The position numbers and the translations under genes are program-made. A stretch of 64,000 bases of DNA from JBCBSZ01 sp039818945 (lineage in GTDB: Bacteria > Actinomycetota > Acidimicrobiia > Acidimicrobiales > Poriferisodalaceae): the NCBI GenBank assembly GCA_039818945.1, contig JBCBSZ010000002.1, forward strand, positions 62,001 to 126,000, written 5' to 3'. Positions 32,407 to 40,664 of this stretch are shown here, in pieces; position 1 is the stretch's first letter; each line of letters begins with the position of its first letter. The notes beneath the pieces were generated by a model that ran no database searches, was not told the DNA's origin, and saw only the letters and a list, made by a program, of their open reading frames with translations.

Positions 32407-34824
32407 TCATGAGGACTGCTGCTCCTCGAGCTCCTGGACGGACATCAGGACCGTGCGGGCCTTCGAGCCCTCCGATGGTCCGACCACGCCACGCTCCTCC
32501 AGCTCGTCCATGACCCGTCCGGCGCGGGCGAACCCGATCCGCAGCTTGCGTTGCAGCATCGAGGTGGAACCGAGCTGGGAACGTACCACCAGGTCCTTGG
32601 CCCGTTCGATGAGGTCGTCCTCGTCGTCGCCGCCCGCCGGTGGAGCGGTCACGAGGTCGATCGGCTCGGTGGCGACGGGCGCGCCGGCGGGGCCCGGTGC
32701 GCCGGCCGGGCCGGCCTCGCTCGACTCGACGGCGCCCTCGACGCCCTCGTGATAGTCGACCTCGGGGGCCTGCCGGTGCCAGGCGCCGACGACCTCGCGG
32801 ATCTCGTGCTCCTCGACCCAGCAGCCCTGGATGCGCTGGGCGGTGCTCGACGAGGGCCCAAGCAGCAGCGCGTCACCCTTGCCGACCAACCGTTCGGCCC
32901 CCGGCTGGTCGAGGATCACGCGGCTGTCGGCGAGGCTCGACACCGCGAAGGCGAGCCGGGCCGGCACGTTGGCCTTGATGACGCCGGTGATGACGTTCAC
33001 CGAGGGGCGCTGCGTGGCGATGACGAGGTGGATGCCGACCGCGCGGGCCTTCTGGGCGATCCGGGTGATGGAGGCCTCGACGTCGCGGGCCGCGACCATC
33101 ATCAGGTCGTTGAGCTCGTCGACCACCACCACGATGTAGGGCAACGCCTCGACGGGCACCTCGGCCGGCACGCGCTCGGCCAGCTCGCCGGAGGCGACCG
33201 CCTCGTTGAAGCCGTCGATGTCGCGCACCCCGACGCCGGACAGCAGCTCGTACCGACGATCCATCTCGCGGCACGCCCAGGCGAGCGCGTTGGCCGCCTT
33301 CTTCGGATCGGTGACCACCTCGGTGAGCAGGTGCGGGACCCTGCCGTACTGGCCGAGCTCGACCATCTTCGGGTCGACGAGGATCATCCGCACCTGATCG
33401 GGCGTGGTGCGCATCAGCAGGGACGTGATCATCGAGTTGATGCAGCTCGACTTGCCCGCACCGGTCGCGCCGGCGATGAGCAGGTGCGGCATCTTCGAGA
33501 GGTCGGCCATCACCGGCCGCCCGGCGATGTCGCGGCCGAGCGCCACCTCGAGCGCACGAGTCGACTGGTGGGCCTGGGGTGAGGTGAGGATGTCGCCGAT
33601 CGTGACCAGCTGCCGCCGGCGATTGGGGACCTCGACGCCGATGGCCGACCGGCCCGGGATCGGGGCGAGGATCCGGACGTCGGGCGAGGCCATCGCGTAG
33701 GCGATGTCCTTGTTGAGGCTCGTGACCCGGGCGACCTTCACGCCTGGCGCCAACTCGAGCTCGTAGCGCGTGACCGTCGGGCCGACGGTCATGCCCACGA
33801 CCCGGGTCTCGACGCCGTGGGAGGCCAGCGCCTCCTGGAGGGTGCGGGCGCCCTCGACGACGGCTGCCTCGTCGACGTCCTCGTCGGCGCTGCGGCCCAG
33901 GACCGACAACGGTGGCAGCTTCCAGTCGCCCCGGGCGGGGCGTTCGTCGAGGTCGAGGGCGATCTGCTCGGCGGTCACCGGTTGGCTGAGGTCGACCTTC
34001 GGGGCCGGGCGCGGCGGCGTGGGCTCGGCCGCCTCCTCGACGGCGGCGGTGTCGTCGGTGACGTCGAGGTCGGGCACCGGCTCCGGTGTCGCCACGACCG
34101 GCTCGGGCTCGTCGCGCCGGTCGCCGTCGAGCGAGGCGAGGCGCAGGAGCTGCTCCGACAGCCAGCCGAACGCCGAGGTGACCGCACGCCAGGCGACCTC
34201 GATCACCTCGCGGATCGGGCGGTCGAGGAGCACGACGACGCCGAACAGCGCGACGACCGCCACCACGACCCAGGCTCCGACGGCCAGCAGCCGATCGAGC
34301 GGCTCGCCGAGCACCGAGCCGACGACACCCCCACCCTCGGCGAGCTCGTCGGCGGTGCCCCCGATGCGGCCCGAGCCCCACAGCAGGTGCATGCCCGCGG
34401 CGACGGCGAGCAGGAGCAGGAGGCCACCCACGATGAGGCGGTCGGCGCGCTGGTCGTCCTCGCGCTCGAGCAGCAGCGCGACGCCGAGGCCCAGCCCCGC
34501 CACGGGCAGCACCAGCCGGAGCTGGCCGAGCACGACGCCCATCGCGGTGTCGAGGCCGCGACCCACCGGGCCGGCGGCGTCGCCGGCGATGCCGAGCAGC
34601 GCGATGGCACCCAGGCAGACGAGCAGCAGGCCGATGATCTCGTGGCGGCGACCGGCCAGGCCGGCGGCGAGCGCCGAGCGGGCCCGGGCCTCCTGCTTGG
34701 CCTTCGGCTTGGGCTTCGACTTCGGCGTGGACGAGGCCGTCGACGACGACGAGCGCGACCGACCTCGGCCCTGCTTCGAGGACCGCTGCTTCGACGACGA
34801 GCGCGCAGACGTTCGATTGGCCAC
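32407..34824 (-). CDS. ftsK: FtsK/SpoIIIE family DNA translocase
   Basis: Protein of 805 residues that pumps chromosomal DNA through the closing septum. A basic, Ser-rich cytoplasmic start and four membrane helices (about 55-205) are followed by an acidic linker and the RecA-like motor. The beta/gamma parts include Walker A LLIAGATGAGKSSCINSMI and Walker B YIVVVVDELNDLMM. GRSAIGVEVPN precedes the motor core. The C-terminal winged-helix gamma domain is RIGFARAGRVMDELEERGVV, which would read KOPS-like sites. GTG 34824 is the start. A hairpin at 34860-34876 separates it from rnj. Confidence 0.95.
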   Translation of the reverse strand: MANRTSARSSSKQRSSKQGRGRSRSSSSTASSTPKSKPKPKAKQEARARSALAAGLAGRRHEIIGLLLVCLGAIALLGIAGDAAGPVGRGLDTAMGVVLGQLRLVLPVAGLGLGVALLLEREDDQRADRLIVGGLLLLLAVAAGMHLLWGSGRIGGTADELAEGGGVVGSVLGEPLDRLLAVGAWVVVAVVALFGVVVLLDRPIREVIEVAWRAVTSAFGWLSEQLLRLASLDGDRRDEPEPVVATPEPVPDLDVTDDTAAVEEAAEPTPPRPAPKVDLSQPVTAEQIALDLDERPARGDWKLPPLSVLGRSADEDVDEAAVVEGARTLQEALASHGVETRVVGMTVGPTVTRYELELAPGVKVARVTSLNKDIAYAMASPDVRILAPIPGRSAIGVEVPNRRRQLVTIGDILTSPQAHQSTRALEVALGRDIAGRPVMADLSKMPHLLIAGATGAGKSSCINSMITSLLMRTTPDQVRMILVDPKMVELGQYGRVPHLLTEVVTDPKKAANALAWACREMDRRYELLSGVGVRDIDGFNEAVASGELAERVPAEVPVEALPYIVVVVDELNDLMMVAARDVEASITRIAQKARAVGIHLVIATQRPSVNVITGVIKANVPARLAFAVSSLADSRVILDQPGAERLVGKGDALLLGPSSSTAQRIQGCWVEEHEIREVVGAWHRQAPEVDYHEGVEGAVESSEAGPAGAPGPAGAPVATEPIDLVTAPPAGGDDEDDLIERAKDLVVRSQLGSTSMLQRKLRIGFARAGRVMDELEERGVVGPSEGSKARTVLMSVQELEEQQSS

Positions 34825-34859
34825 GACGCCACGGACGGTAGCAGCGACCCGCCGCTGAG

Positions 34860-34876
34860 CCGTGGCATTGCCACGG
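34860..34876. terminator. perfect hairpin between rnj and ftsK
   Basis: CCGTGGC and GCCACGG form a 7-bp stem with an ATT loop in the 101-bp gap between the rnj stop and the ftsK start, both on the minus strand. There is no U-tract, so it could be a weak terminator, processing site or mRNA end-stabiliser. Confidence 0.35.
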
Positions 34877-34925
34877 TCGCGAACGCGGCCCGAACGCTCC
34901 CGACCGGTGCCCCCTCGACCGCTCC

Positions 34926-36580
34926 TCAGGCCCAGATGATCGCCGGCACCAGCATCGGCCGGCGCCGGGTGCGGTCGCGCGCCCGACGAGGCGGCGTGCG
35001 ATCCGCTCGATGTCGCCGGGCTCGTTCGAGCCGGCGTGCAGGACGCGCTCGACCTCGGTGGCCAGCTCCTTCTCGCACTCGGCGATCAGCTCGCCGGACA
35101 GCGACCGGTCGACCCAGCCGCGGGTCGACAACCGGGGCGGTGCGAGCAGCTCGCGACGATCGCCGTCGACCACGATCACGATCGACACGTAGCCCTCGCG
35201 CCCGATGATCAGGCGTTCCTGGAGCAGCGACTCGGTGACGTCGTCGATCGAGCCGTGCAGGTAGCGGTAGCCGCCCGCCGCGACCCGCTCGGTCGTGAGG
35301 CCGTCGTCGTCGACGATGATCTGCTCGCCGTCGGTGACCACCACCGCCTTGGCCGCGTCGACGCCGGTCTCGACGCCGAGGTCGGCCTGCACGAGCAGGT
35401 GCCGGTACTCGCCGTGCACCGGCACGAACCACTCCGGGCGGGCATGGCGGAGCAGCGTGCGGATCTCGCCGCGGCGGGCGTGACCCGACACGTGCACCGG
35501 GAGCTGGCGGTGATCGATGATCTCGACGCCCTTGCGGATGAGGCCGTCGACCACGGTGTCGATGTTGTGCTCGTTGCCGGGGATCGGCGTCGAGGAGAAC
35601 ACGACGCAGTCGTCCTCGCCCACGGCGATCGCCCGGTGCTCGCCCCGGGCCATGAGCGCCAGCCCGGCGAGCTGCTCGCCCTGGGAGCCGGTGGTGAGCA
35701 CCATCACCTGTCCGGGATCGAGTCGGTGCACGTCGTCGGGGGTGATCAGGTGGTCGTCGGGGAGATCGAGCAGGTCGAGCTCGCGGGCGATGCGCACGTT
35801 GCGATCGAGCGAGCGACCGACCGGTGCCACGACGCGGCCGTTCGCCATGGCGGCCTCGACGGCCTGCTGGATCCGGTGGATGTGCGACGAGAAGCAGGCG
35901 ACGATGATCCGCTGGTCGGGCCGCTCGTCGACGATCCCGCGCAGCACCTTGCCGACGTCGCGCTCGGCGCCGCTCTCACCCTCGTCGAGCGAGTTGGTCG
36001 AGTCGGCGAGCAGCACCCGCACGCCCGGGTCGTCGGCGAGCTCGTCGATGCGGGCGAGGTCGGACATCCGACCGTCGACCGGATCGGGGTCGAGCTTGTA
36101 GTCGCCCGAGTGCATGATGATCCCCTGCGGCGTGTGGAACGCCGTGGCGAACCCCCACGGAATCGAGTGCGTGATGGGCAGGAACTCCGCCTCCAAGGGC
36201 CCGACCGGGACCCGATCGCCGTCGCGGACCTCCCGGTAAACCCGTCCGCCACCGATGCCGGCCTCGTCGAGCTTGTACCGGGCGAGGGCCAGCGTGAACG
36301 GCGAGCCGTACATCGGGGCGTCGACGATGCGCCCGAGATGGACCGCGCCACCGACGTGGTCCTCGTGGCCGTGGGTGAACACGATCGCCTCCACCTGGTC
36401 GGCCCGCTCCTCGAGCCAGCCCAGGTCGGGCAGGATCACGTCGATGCCGGGCTCGTCGGGTCCGGCGAAGAGCACGCCGCAGTCGAGGACGACGAGCCGC
36501 TCCTGGTGCTCGAGGACGGCGCAATTGCGACCGATGTCGCCGAGACCGCCGAGGAAGGTGACCCTGACCGGCGCGGTCAC
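34926..36580 (-). CDS. rnj: ribonuclease J, with apparent frameshift near the C-terminus
   Basis: Metallo-beta-lactamase/beta-CASP RNase of about 551 residues that matures and decays RNA. The N-terminal THGHEDHVGG motif (HxHxDH) binds two zincs, and later PITHSIPWG, MHSGDYKLDPDPVDG, SSTPIPGNEHNID and HVSGHA complete the beta-CASP signature. The reading frame is continuous to about 34985. There it loses register before the family-typical ending RRRPMLVPAIIWA, which lies in another frame and stops at 34926. A single lost G in GGGCGCGCGACC would restore it. GTG 36580 overlaps the dapA stop as GTGA. Confidence 0.93.
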
Positions 36581-37470
36581 GCCGGCGCCGACCCCCGCAG
36601 CTCGGCGAGCACGCGGCGGGCCTCGTCCTCGAGACCGGGAGGTGTGGGTCCGACCGGCAACCGGGGTTCGCCGACGGCATGGCCGAGGACCCGCATCATC
36701 GCCTTGGACGGCACCGGGTTCGGCGCCGCGTCGGACGACTCGAACGCGTAGCTCGGGCGCAGCGCCCGGTCGAGGCGCAGAGCCTCGGCGGTGTCCCCCC
36801 GCTCCCAGGCGTCCCACATGGCCACCATCTCGGGCGCAGCCCAGTGGGCGGCGACGCTGACGAGCCCCACCGCGCCGATCGACATCAGCGGCAGGTTGAG
36901 CACGTCCTCGCCGGAGTAGAGCTCGAACCCGGCCGGCAGCTCGGTCATCAGCGTCGCGGTGGCCGGCACGTTCCCGGCCGCGTCCTTGAGGGCGACGATG
37001 TTGCTGTGCTCGTCGGCGAGGCGGACGATGGTGGCGCTCTCGAGCTTGCGCCCGGTGCGGAACGGGATGTCGTAGAGCATGACCGGGAGCGTCGTCGCCC
37101 CGGCGATGGCGCCGAAGTGGGCCTCGAGCCCGGCCTGCGACGGCCGGTTGTAGTACGGCGTCACGGCGAGGATGCCCGCCGCACCGGCCGACTCGGCCGC
37201 CTTGGCCCGCTCGATCGAGCTGGCGGTGTCGTTGTTGCCGGCGCCGGCGATGACGGGAACGCTCACCGCCTGGACGACCGCTCGCCAGAGGCGCTCGTCC
37301 TCCTCGTGGCTCAGGGTCGGGCTCTCGCCCGTGGTGCCGGTGACGACCAGCCCCTCGTTGCCCTGGTCGACCAGCCACCGGGCCAGCGACACGGCGGCGT
37401 CGAGATCGAGCTCGCCCCGCTCGTCGAACGGCGAGACCATCGCCGTGAGGACACGTCCGAACCGGGCCAT
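36577..37470 (-). CDS. dapA: 4-hydroxy-tetrahydrodipicolinate synthase
   Basis: TIM-barrel aldolase of 297 residues that condenses pyruvate with aspartate semialdehyde in lysine and meso-diaminopimelate synthesis. The TGTTGESPTLSHEE motif supplies the catalytic Thr pair, TPYYNRPSQ the Tyr, and IVALKDAAGN the Schiff-base Lys. A small insertion and tail are unremarkable. ATG 37470 is preceded by GGAGGG and starts 2 bp after the stop of the winged-helix gene. It is followed by the overlapping rnj. dapB, the next enzyme, is encoded at 46.2-47.0 kb on the other strand. Confidence 0.95.
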   Translation of the reverse strand: MARFGRVLTAMVSPFDERGELDLDAAVSLARWLVDQGNEGLVVTGTTGESPTLSHEEDERLWRAVVQAVSVPVIAGAGNNDTASSIERAKAAESAGAAGILAVTPYYNRPSQAGLEAHFGAIAGATTLPVMLYDIPFRTGRKLESATIVRLADEHSNIVALKDAAGNVPATATLMTELPAGFELYSGEDVLNLPLMSIGAVGLVSVAAHWAAPEMVAMWDAWERGDTAEALRLDRALRPSYAFESSDAAPNPVPSKAMMRVLGHAVGEPRLPVGPTPPGLEDEARRVLAELRGSAPA

Positions 37471-37471
37471 G

Positions 37472-38116
37472 TCAGCCCTCCCTCGCTGCTTCGGAGGCCC
37501 GGTCGATGCCGAGCGAGGCCAGCAGGTCCTCGTGCAGCTCGAACCAGACCGTGTGGTACGACGCGATGATGGGCTTGGTGAAGTACTCGATCTCACCCGC
37601 CCTGACCTTGTCGAGCGCGCTGTCGAACCGACCCCGGTAGCCGCCGAACCGCTCCAGGGTCGACGCGAGGTCGTCCAGGATCGGGGCGAGCTCGCCGTCG
37701 AGGTCCTCGAGGCGGCCGATGACCGAGGCGTCGTAGTCGGCGTCGGAGTGGTCGTTGAGGACCTCGTCGCCGACGTCGGACCGCACCTGCCAGTCGGTGC
37801 ACAGCTGCAGCATCTGCCCGTTCAGGTCGAGGAAGTCCTCGTAGCCGCCGTGCACGACGTCGCGGGCGCCGGCGCCGTCGACCTCCGCGGCGAGAAGCTC
37901 CTCGCCCTTCGCCCGGCCGGCCGGCGTGAGCGCCCAGCCCGAGACCTGGCCGCCCTCGCGGTGCAGGACCAGCTCGTCGGCCTTCGCCGCCTCCAGGATC
38001 CCGGTGACCTCACCCTCGTCGAGCCCGGTGATGTCCGCCACGGCGCCGGCGCCGCCGAAGCCCTTGAGCCGCAGGCCCAGGAGGGTGAGCGTGGTCGGGT
38101 CGGAGGTCTGGGCCAT
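37472..38116 (-). CDS. winged-helix-like protein of unknown function upstream of dapA
   Basis: I do not recognise a named family for this 214-residue protein. The N-terminal 80 residues look like a winged helix: LTLLGLRLKGFGGAGAVADI, then TGLDEGEVTGILEAAKADEL, then HREGGQVSGWALTPAGRAKG. This resembles regulators with a C-terminal wing. The C-terminal half is helical and acidic with conserved-looking Trp/Tyr (EDFLDLNGQMLQLCTDWQVR, SYHTVWFELHEDLL). It is probably co-transcribed with dapA and rnj. Alternatively it may be a non-DNA-binding accessory protein. Confidence 0.72.
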   Translation of the reverse strand: MAQTSDPTTLTLLGLRLKGFGGAGAVADITGLDEGEVTGILEAAKADELVLHREGGQVSGWALTPAGRAKGEELLAAEVDGAGARDVVHGGYEDFLDLNGQMLQLCTDWQVRSDVGDEVLNDHSDADYDASVIGRLEDLDGELAPILDDLASTLERFGGYRGRFDSALDKVRAGEIEYFTKPIIASYHTVWFELHEDLLASLGIDRASEAAREG

Positions 38117-38125
38117 GCTTCGACG

Positions 38126-38593
38126 CTAGGCGATCTGGGTCGCCAGGTAGTTCTGCAATCCGACCTGCTCGATCAGCGAGAGCTGCGCCTCGAGCCAGTC
38201 GATGTGCTCCTCCTCGGAGGCGAGGATGTCCTCGAGCAGCTGCGCGCTGGTGATGTCGCCGATCTCGCGGCAGGTCGCGACGCCGCCCTGGAGCCGCTCG
38301 ACGGCGCGGTACTCGAGCGCGAGATCGGACCGGAACTGCTCCTCGACGTTCTCGCCGATCTGGAGGGTGCCCAGCCGCTGCAGGTTCGGGTGGCCCTCGA
38401 GATAGAGCACCCGGTCGATGAGGGACTCGGCGTGCTTCATCTCGTCGATCGACTCGTGGCGGGTGTAGTCGGCGAGCTTCGTGTACCCCCAGTCGGCGCA
38501 CATCTTGGCGTGCAGGAAGTACTGGTTGATGGCCGTCAACTCCGCGGTGATCACGTCGTTGAGGACCTCGATGACCCGCTCGTCACCCTGCAC
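38126..38593 (-). CDS. bfr: bacterioferritin
   Basis: Iron-storage 24-mer subunit of 155 residues, close to the usual 158. All ferroxidase ligands are present: E18, E51, H54, E94, E127 and H130. The heme ligand M52 is present in DEMKHAESLIDR. So it should oxidise and store iron and bind heme between subunits. The GTG start at 38593 follows GGAG. The adjacent bfd gene encodes the ferredoxin that reduces and releases the stored iron, so this is a complete store/release pair. Confidence 0.97.
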   Translation of the reverse strand: MQGDERVIEVLNDVITAELTAINQYFLHAKMCADWGYTKLADYTRHESIDEMKHAESLIDRVLYLEGHPNLQRLGTLQIGENVEEQFRSDLALEYRAVERLQGGVATCREIGDITSAQLLEDILASEEEHIDWLEAQLSLIEQVGLQNYLATQIA

Positions 38594-38615
38594 GTTGTCT
38601 CCTCGTCGGTGGACG

Positions 38616-38798
38616 TCAGGCGGCGCGTTCGTCGCTCGCCTCGACCGCCTGGAGGATACGGGTCAGGGTCTCGACGCACGAACCACAGCGCCGTCCAGCA
38701 TCGCAGTGGTCGGCCAGCTCGTCGAGGGTGCGCACGCCGGCCGCGGCGAGCTCGGCGAGCTCTCCGTCCCGGATCACGTGGCAATGGCAGACCACCAT
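38616..38798 (-). CDS. bfd: bacterioferritin-associated ferredoxin
   Basis: Small [2Fe-2S] protein of 60 residues. The ligands C4, C6, C38 and C41 occupy the Bfd pattern (MVVCHCH and CDAGRRCGSC), with an additional C32. Bfd docks on bacterioferritin and passes electrons to the heme for iron release. It lies 22 bp upstream of bfr on the same strand, an arrangement known from many bacteria. Start ATG 38798. Confidence 0.95.
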   Translation of the reverse strand: MVVCHCHVIRDGELAELAAAGVRTLDELADHCDAGRRCGSCVETLTRILQAVEASDERAA

Positions 38799-38855
38799 GG
38801 CGTCAAGGATGACTTACACCGGCCAGGAGGTCAACCGGAACCTGACCCGTTCGCA

Positions 38856-39986
38856 CTATCTGTCGGACGCGGCCTCGCTCTCGAGCTCGCGGGTGATGGC
38901 GAACGCGTCGACCTCCTCAGCCGTGTCGACCCAGTCCTCGTACTGGATGACGCCGATCTCCTCGAAGCGGCGCCGCAGCCAGGCGTCACCGGCGTCGAGG
39001 AGACCCAGCTTCTTGCAGTTCGGGACGATCTTGGTGAACAGCAGGTGCTGGAACTCGAGCTGGTCCGGGTTGCCCCAGATGCGGGGGATGACGACCTTGG
39101 GGTCGACCCCGAGCCGCTCCCACACGTCACCCGACAGGAAGCGGTCGCGCATGCGCAGGGCCGCCTCGAAGGCGAACTCCTGGCGCTCGCGGATCTCGTC
39201 GGCGGTGAGCTCGCCGTAGACCTCCTTGAGCGACAGCACGCCGAAGGCGACGTGGCGGGCCTCGTCGCTCATGACGTAGCGCAGCAGCTGCTTGAGCAGC
39301 GGCTCCTCGGTCTGCTGGTACATGAAGCCGAACGCGGCGAGGGCGAGGCCCTCGACCATGATCTGCATGCCGAGGTAGGTCATGTCCCACCGGCTGTCGG
39401 CGACGATGTCGTCGAGCAGCAGCTTGAGGTGGGGGTTGATCGGGTAGCTGTTGTCGATCTTGGTGTCGAGGTACTTGGCGAAGACCTCGACGTGGCGGGC
39501 CTCGTCGACCACCTGGGTGGAGGCGTAGTACTTCGCATCGATCCACGGGACGGTCTCGACGATCTTGGCCGTGCAGACCAGCGCGCCCTGCTCACCGTGG
39601 AGGAACTGGCTCATGGTCCAGGCCTGCGACTCCTGGTTGAACCTCACCCACTCCTCCGGGCCCCAGGTCGACACCGGCGTCCCGGAGAAGTCGAACAGGA
39701 CGTCCTGCCCACCGGTGGTCTCGTAGAGCTTGGTGGCTTCGGCCTCGGGATCGACGACGGTGTCCCAGGGCAGGTCGGTCTCGCCGTTCCACTGCCCGCG
39801 CTTGGCCTTCTCGTAGAGCTTGGCGAGCTGGGGGCGATGACCCTTCTCGTAGTCCCACGTGTAGATGGTGTCGGCGTGGTCGGCCACGGAGTGGATGACC
39901 TCGTTCGGATCGGTCGGCGGCACCGCCAGGATCTCGTCGAGGTCGTTGGCCTCGGTCCGGCCCATCAGCTCGTGCATGTCGGTCAT
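38856..39986 (-). CDS. ferritin-like diiron protein (AurF-like / R2-like oxidase)
   Basis: Protein of 376 residues with a ferritin-like diiron four-helix core. Carboxylate/His ligands can be assigned in HGEQGALVCTAKIVE, VVDEARHVEVFAKYL, MVEGLALAAFGFMYQQ and MSDEARHVAFGVLSL, i.e. two E-x-x-H motifs plus two single Glu. The family includes arylamine N-oxygenases of the AurF type and fatty-acid-linked oxidases; no specific substrate is evident. ATG 39986 overlaps the stop of the TetR gene (ATGA), so regulator and enzyme are co-translated. The bfr/bfd genes lie downstream. Confidence 0.82.
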   Translation of the reverse strand: MTDMHELMGRTEANDLDEILAVPPTDPNEVIHSVADHADTIYTWDYEKGHRPQLAKLYEKAKRGQWNGETDLPWDTVVDPEAEATKLYETTGGQDVLFDFSGTPVSTWGPEEWVRFNQESQAWTMSQFLHGEQGALVCTAKIVETVPWIDAKYYASTQVVDEARHVEVFAKYLDTKIDNSYPINPHLKLLLDDIVADSRWDMTYLGMQIMVEGLALAAFGFMYQQTEEPLLKQLLRYVMSDEARHVAFGVLSLKEVYGELTADEIRERQEFAFEAALRMRDRFLSGDVWERLGVDPKVVIPRIWGNPDQLEFQHLLFTKIVPNCKKLGLLDAGDAWLRRRFEEIGVIQYEDWVDTAEEVDAFAITRELESEAASDR

Positions 39987-40630
39987 GGAGCGTCGTCCCC
40001 CAGGGTGGTCGTGGTCGTGGTGGTCGCCCGCAGGGCGGGCAGGATGCGGTCCGATGCGAAGGCGCGGACCTGGTCGAGGTCGGTCAGGTCGGTCGGCGCC
40101 CGCTCGTCGAGCGCGTGCCAGAGCACGAGGCGGGCGAACCACTCGGCGGTGCGAGCGGCGGCGGTGGCGTCGAGGTGGGGCTCGAGGCGGCCGGCGACGA
40201 ACACCCGGCACGCGGCGAAGATCCGGTCGAGGCCGCGGAAGGTGAGCTCGGGCAGCAGCTGATCGGGATGCTCGACGAGGCGCCGCTGGAAGGTCTGGTC
40301 GTCGGCGAGCAGCCGCGCCGCGGCGTGGAGCACCGCGACGACCAGCTCGTCGAGCTCGGCGTCGGGCGAGACGGCGGCATCGAGATCGCCGAAGAAGCAG
40401 GCGACGCGGTGCCGGCGATGCAGCTCGAGGATGGCGGTCTTGCCACCGGGCACCGCCCGGTAGACCGTGGCCCTCGACATGCCGGCGGCGCGGGCGACGT
40501 CGCCGATCGTGGTCTTGTCGAAGCCCCACCGGTCGATGCACTCGGCGAAGCCGTCGACGATGCGCAGCTCCGCGCTGTCATCGGGCAAGCGTCGGAAGAG
40601 CTCCGCTCCCCCGCTCCGAGCGGTCCCCAT
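39983..40630 (-). CDS. TetR/AcrR family transcriptional regulator
   Basis: Protein of 215 residues. The N-terminal helix-turn-helix (TTIGDVARAAGMSRATVYRA) is standard; the C-terminal ligand domain (about 70-205) gives no clue to the inducer. The product ends in a Thr-rich tail. ATG 40630 is chosen over GTG 40642. It overlaps the diiron enzyme gene, so it probably regulates it and itself. An inverted repeat at 40634-40662 immediately upstream is the likely operator. Confidence 0.92.
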   Translation of the reverse strand: MGTARSGGAELFRRLPDDSAELRIVDGFAECIDRWGFDKTTIGDVARAAGMSRATVYRAVPGGKTAILELHRRHRVACFFGDLDAAVSPDAELDELVVAVLHAAARLLADDQTFQRRLVEHPDQLLPELTFRGLDRIFAACRVFVAGRLEPHLDATAAARTAEWFARLVLWHALDERAPTDLTDLDQVRAFASDRILPALRATTTTTTTLGDDAP

Positions 40631-40633
40631 ACG

Positions 40634-40662
40634 ATGAAACACTAAGCAGCTCTGTGTCTCAT
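40634..40662. promoter_or_regulatory. candidate operator of the TetR/diiron gene pair
   Basis: ATGAAACAC and GTGTCTCAT form an imperfect inverted repeat (8 of 9 positions) separated by 11 nt, ending 4 bp before the TetR ATG. It fills almost the whole gap to the stop of the upstream gene. TGARACA-type half-sites occur in other actinobacterial TetR operators; the link is inferred. Confidence 0.5.
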
Positions 40663-40664
40663 CG

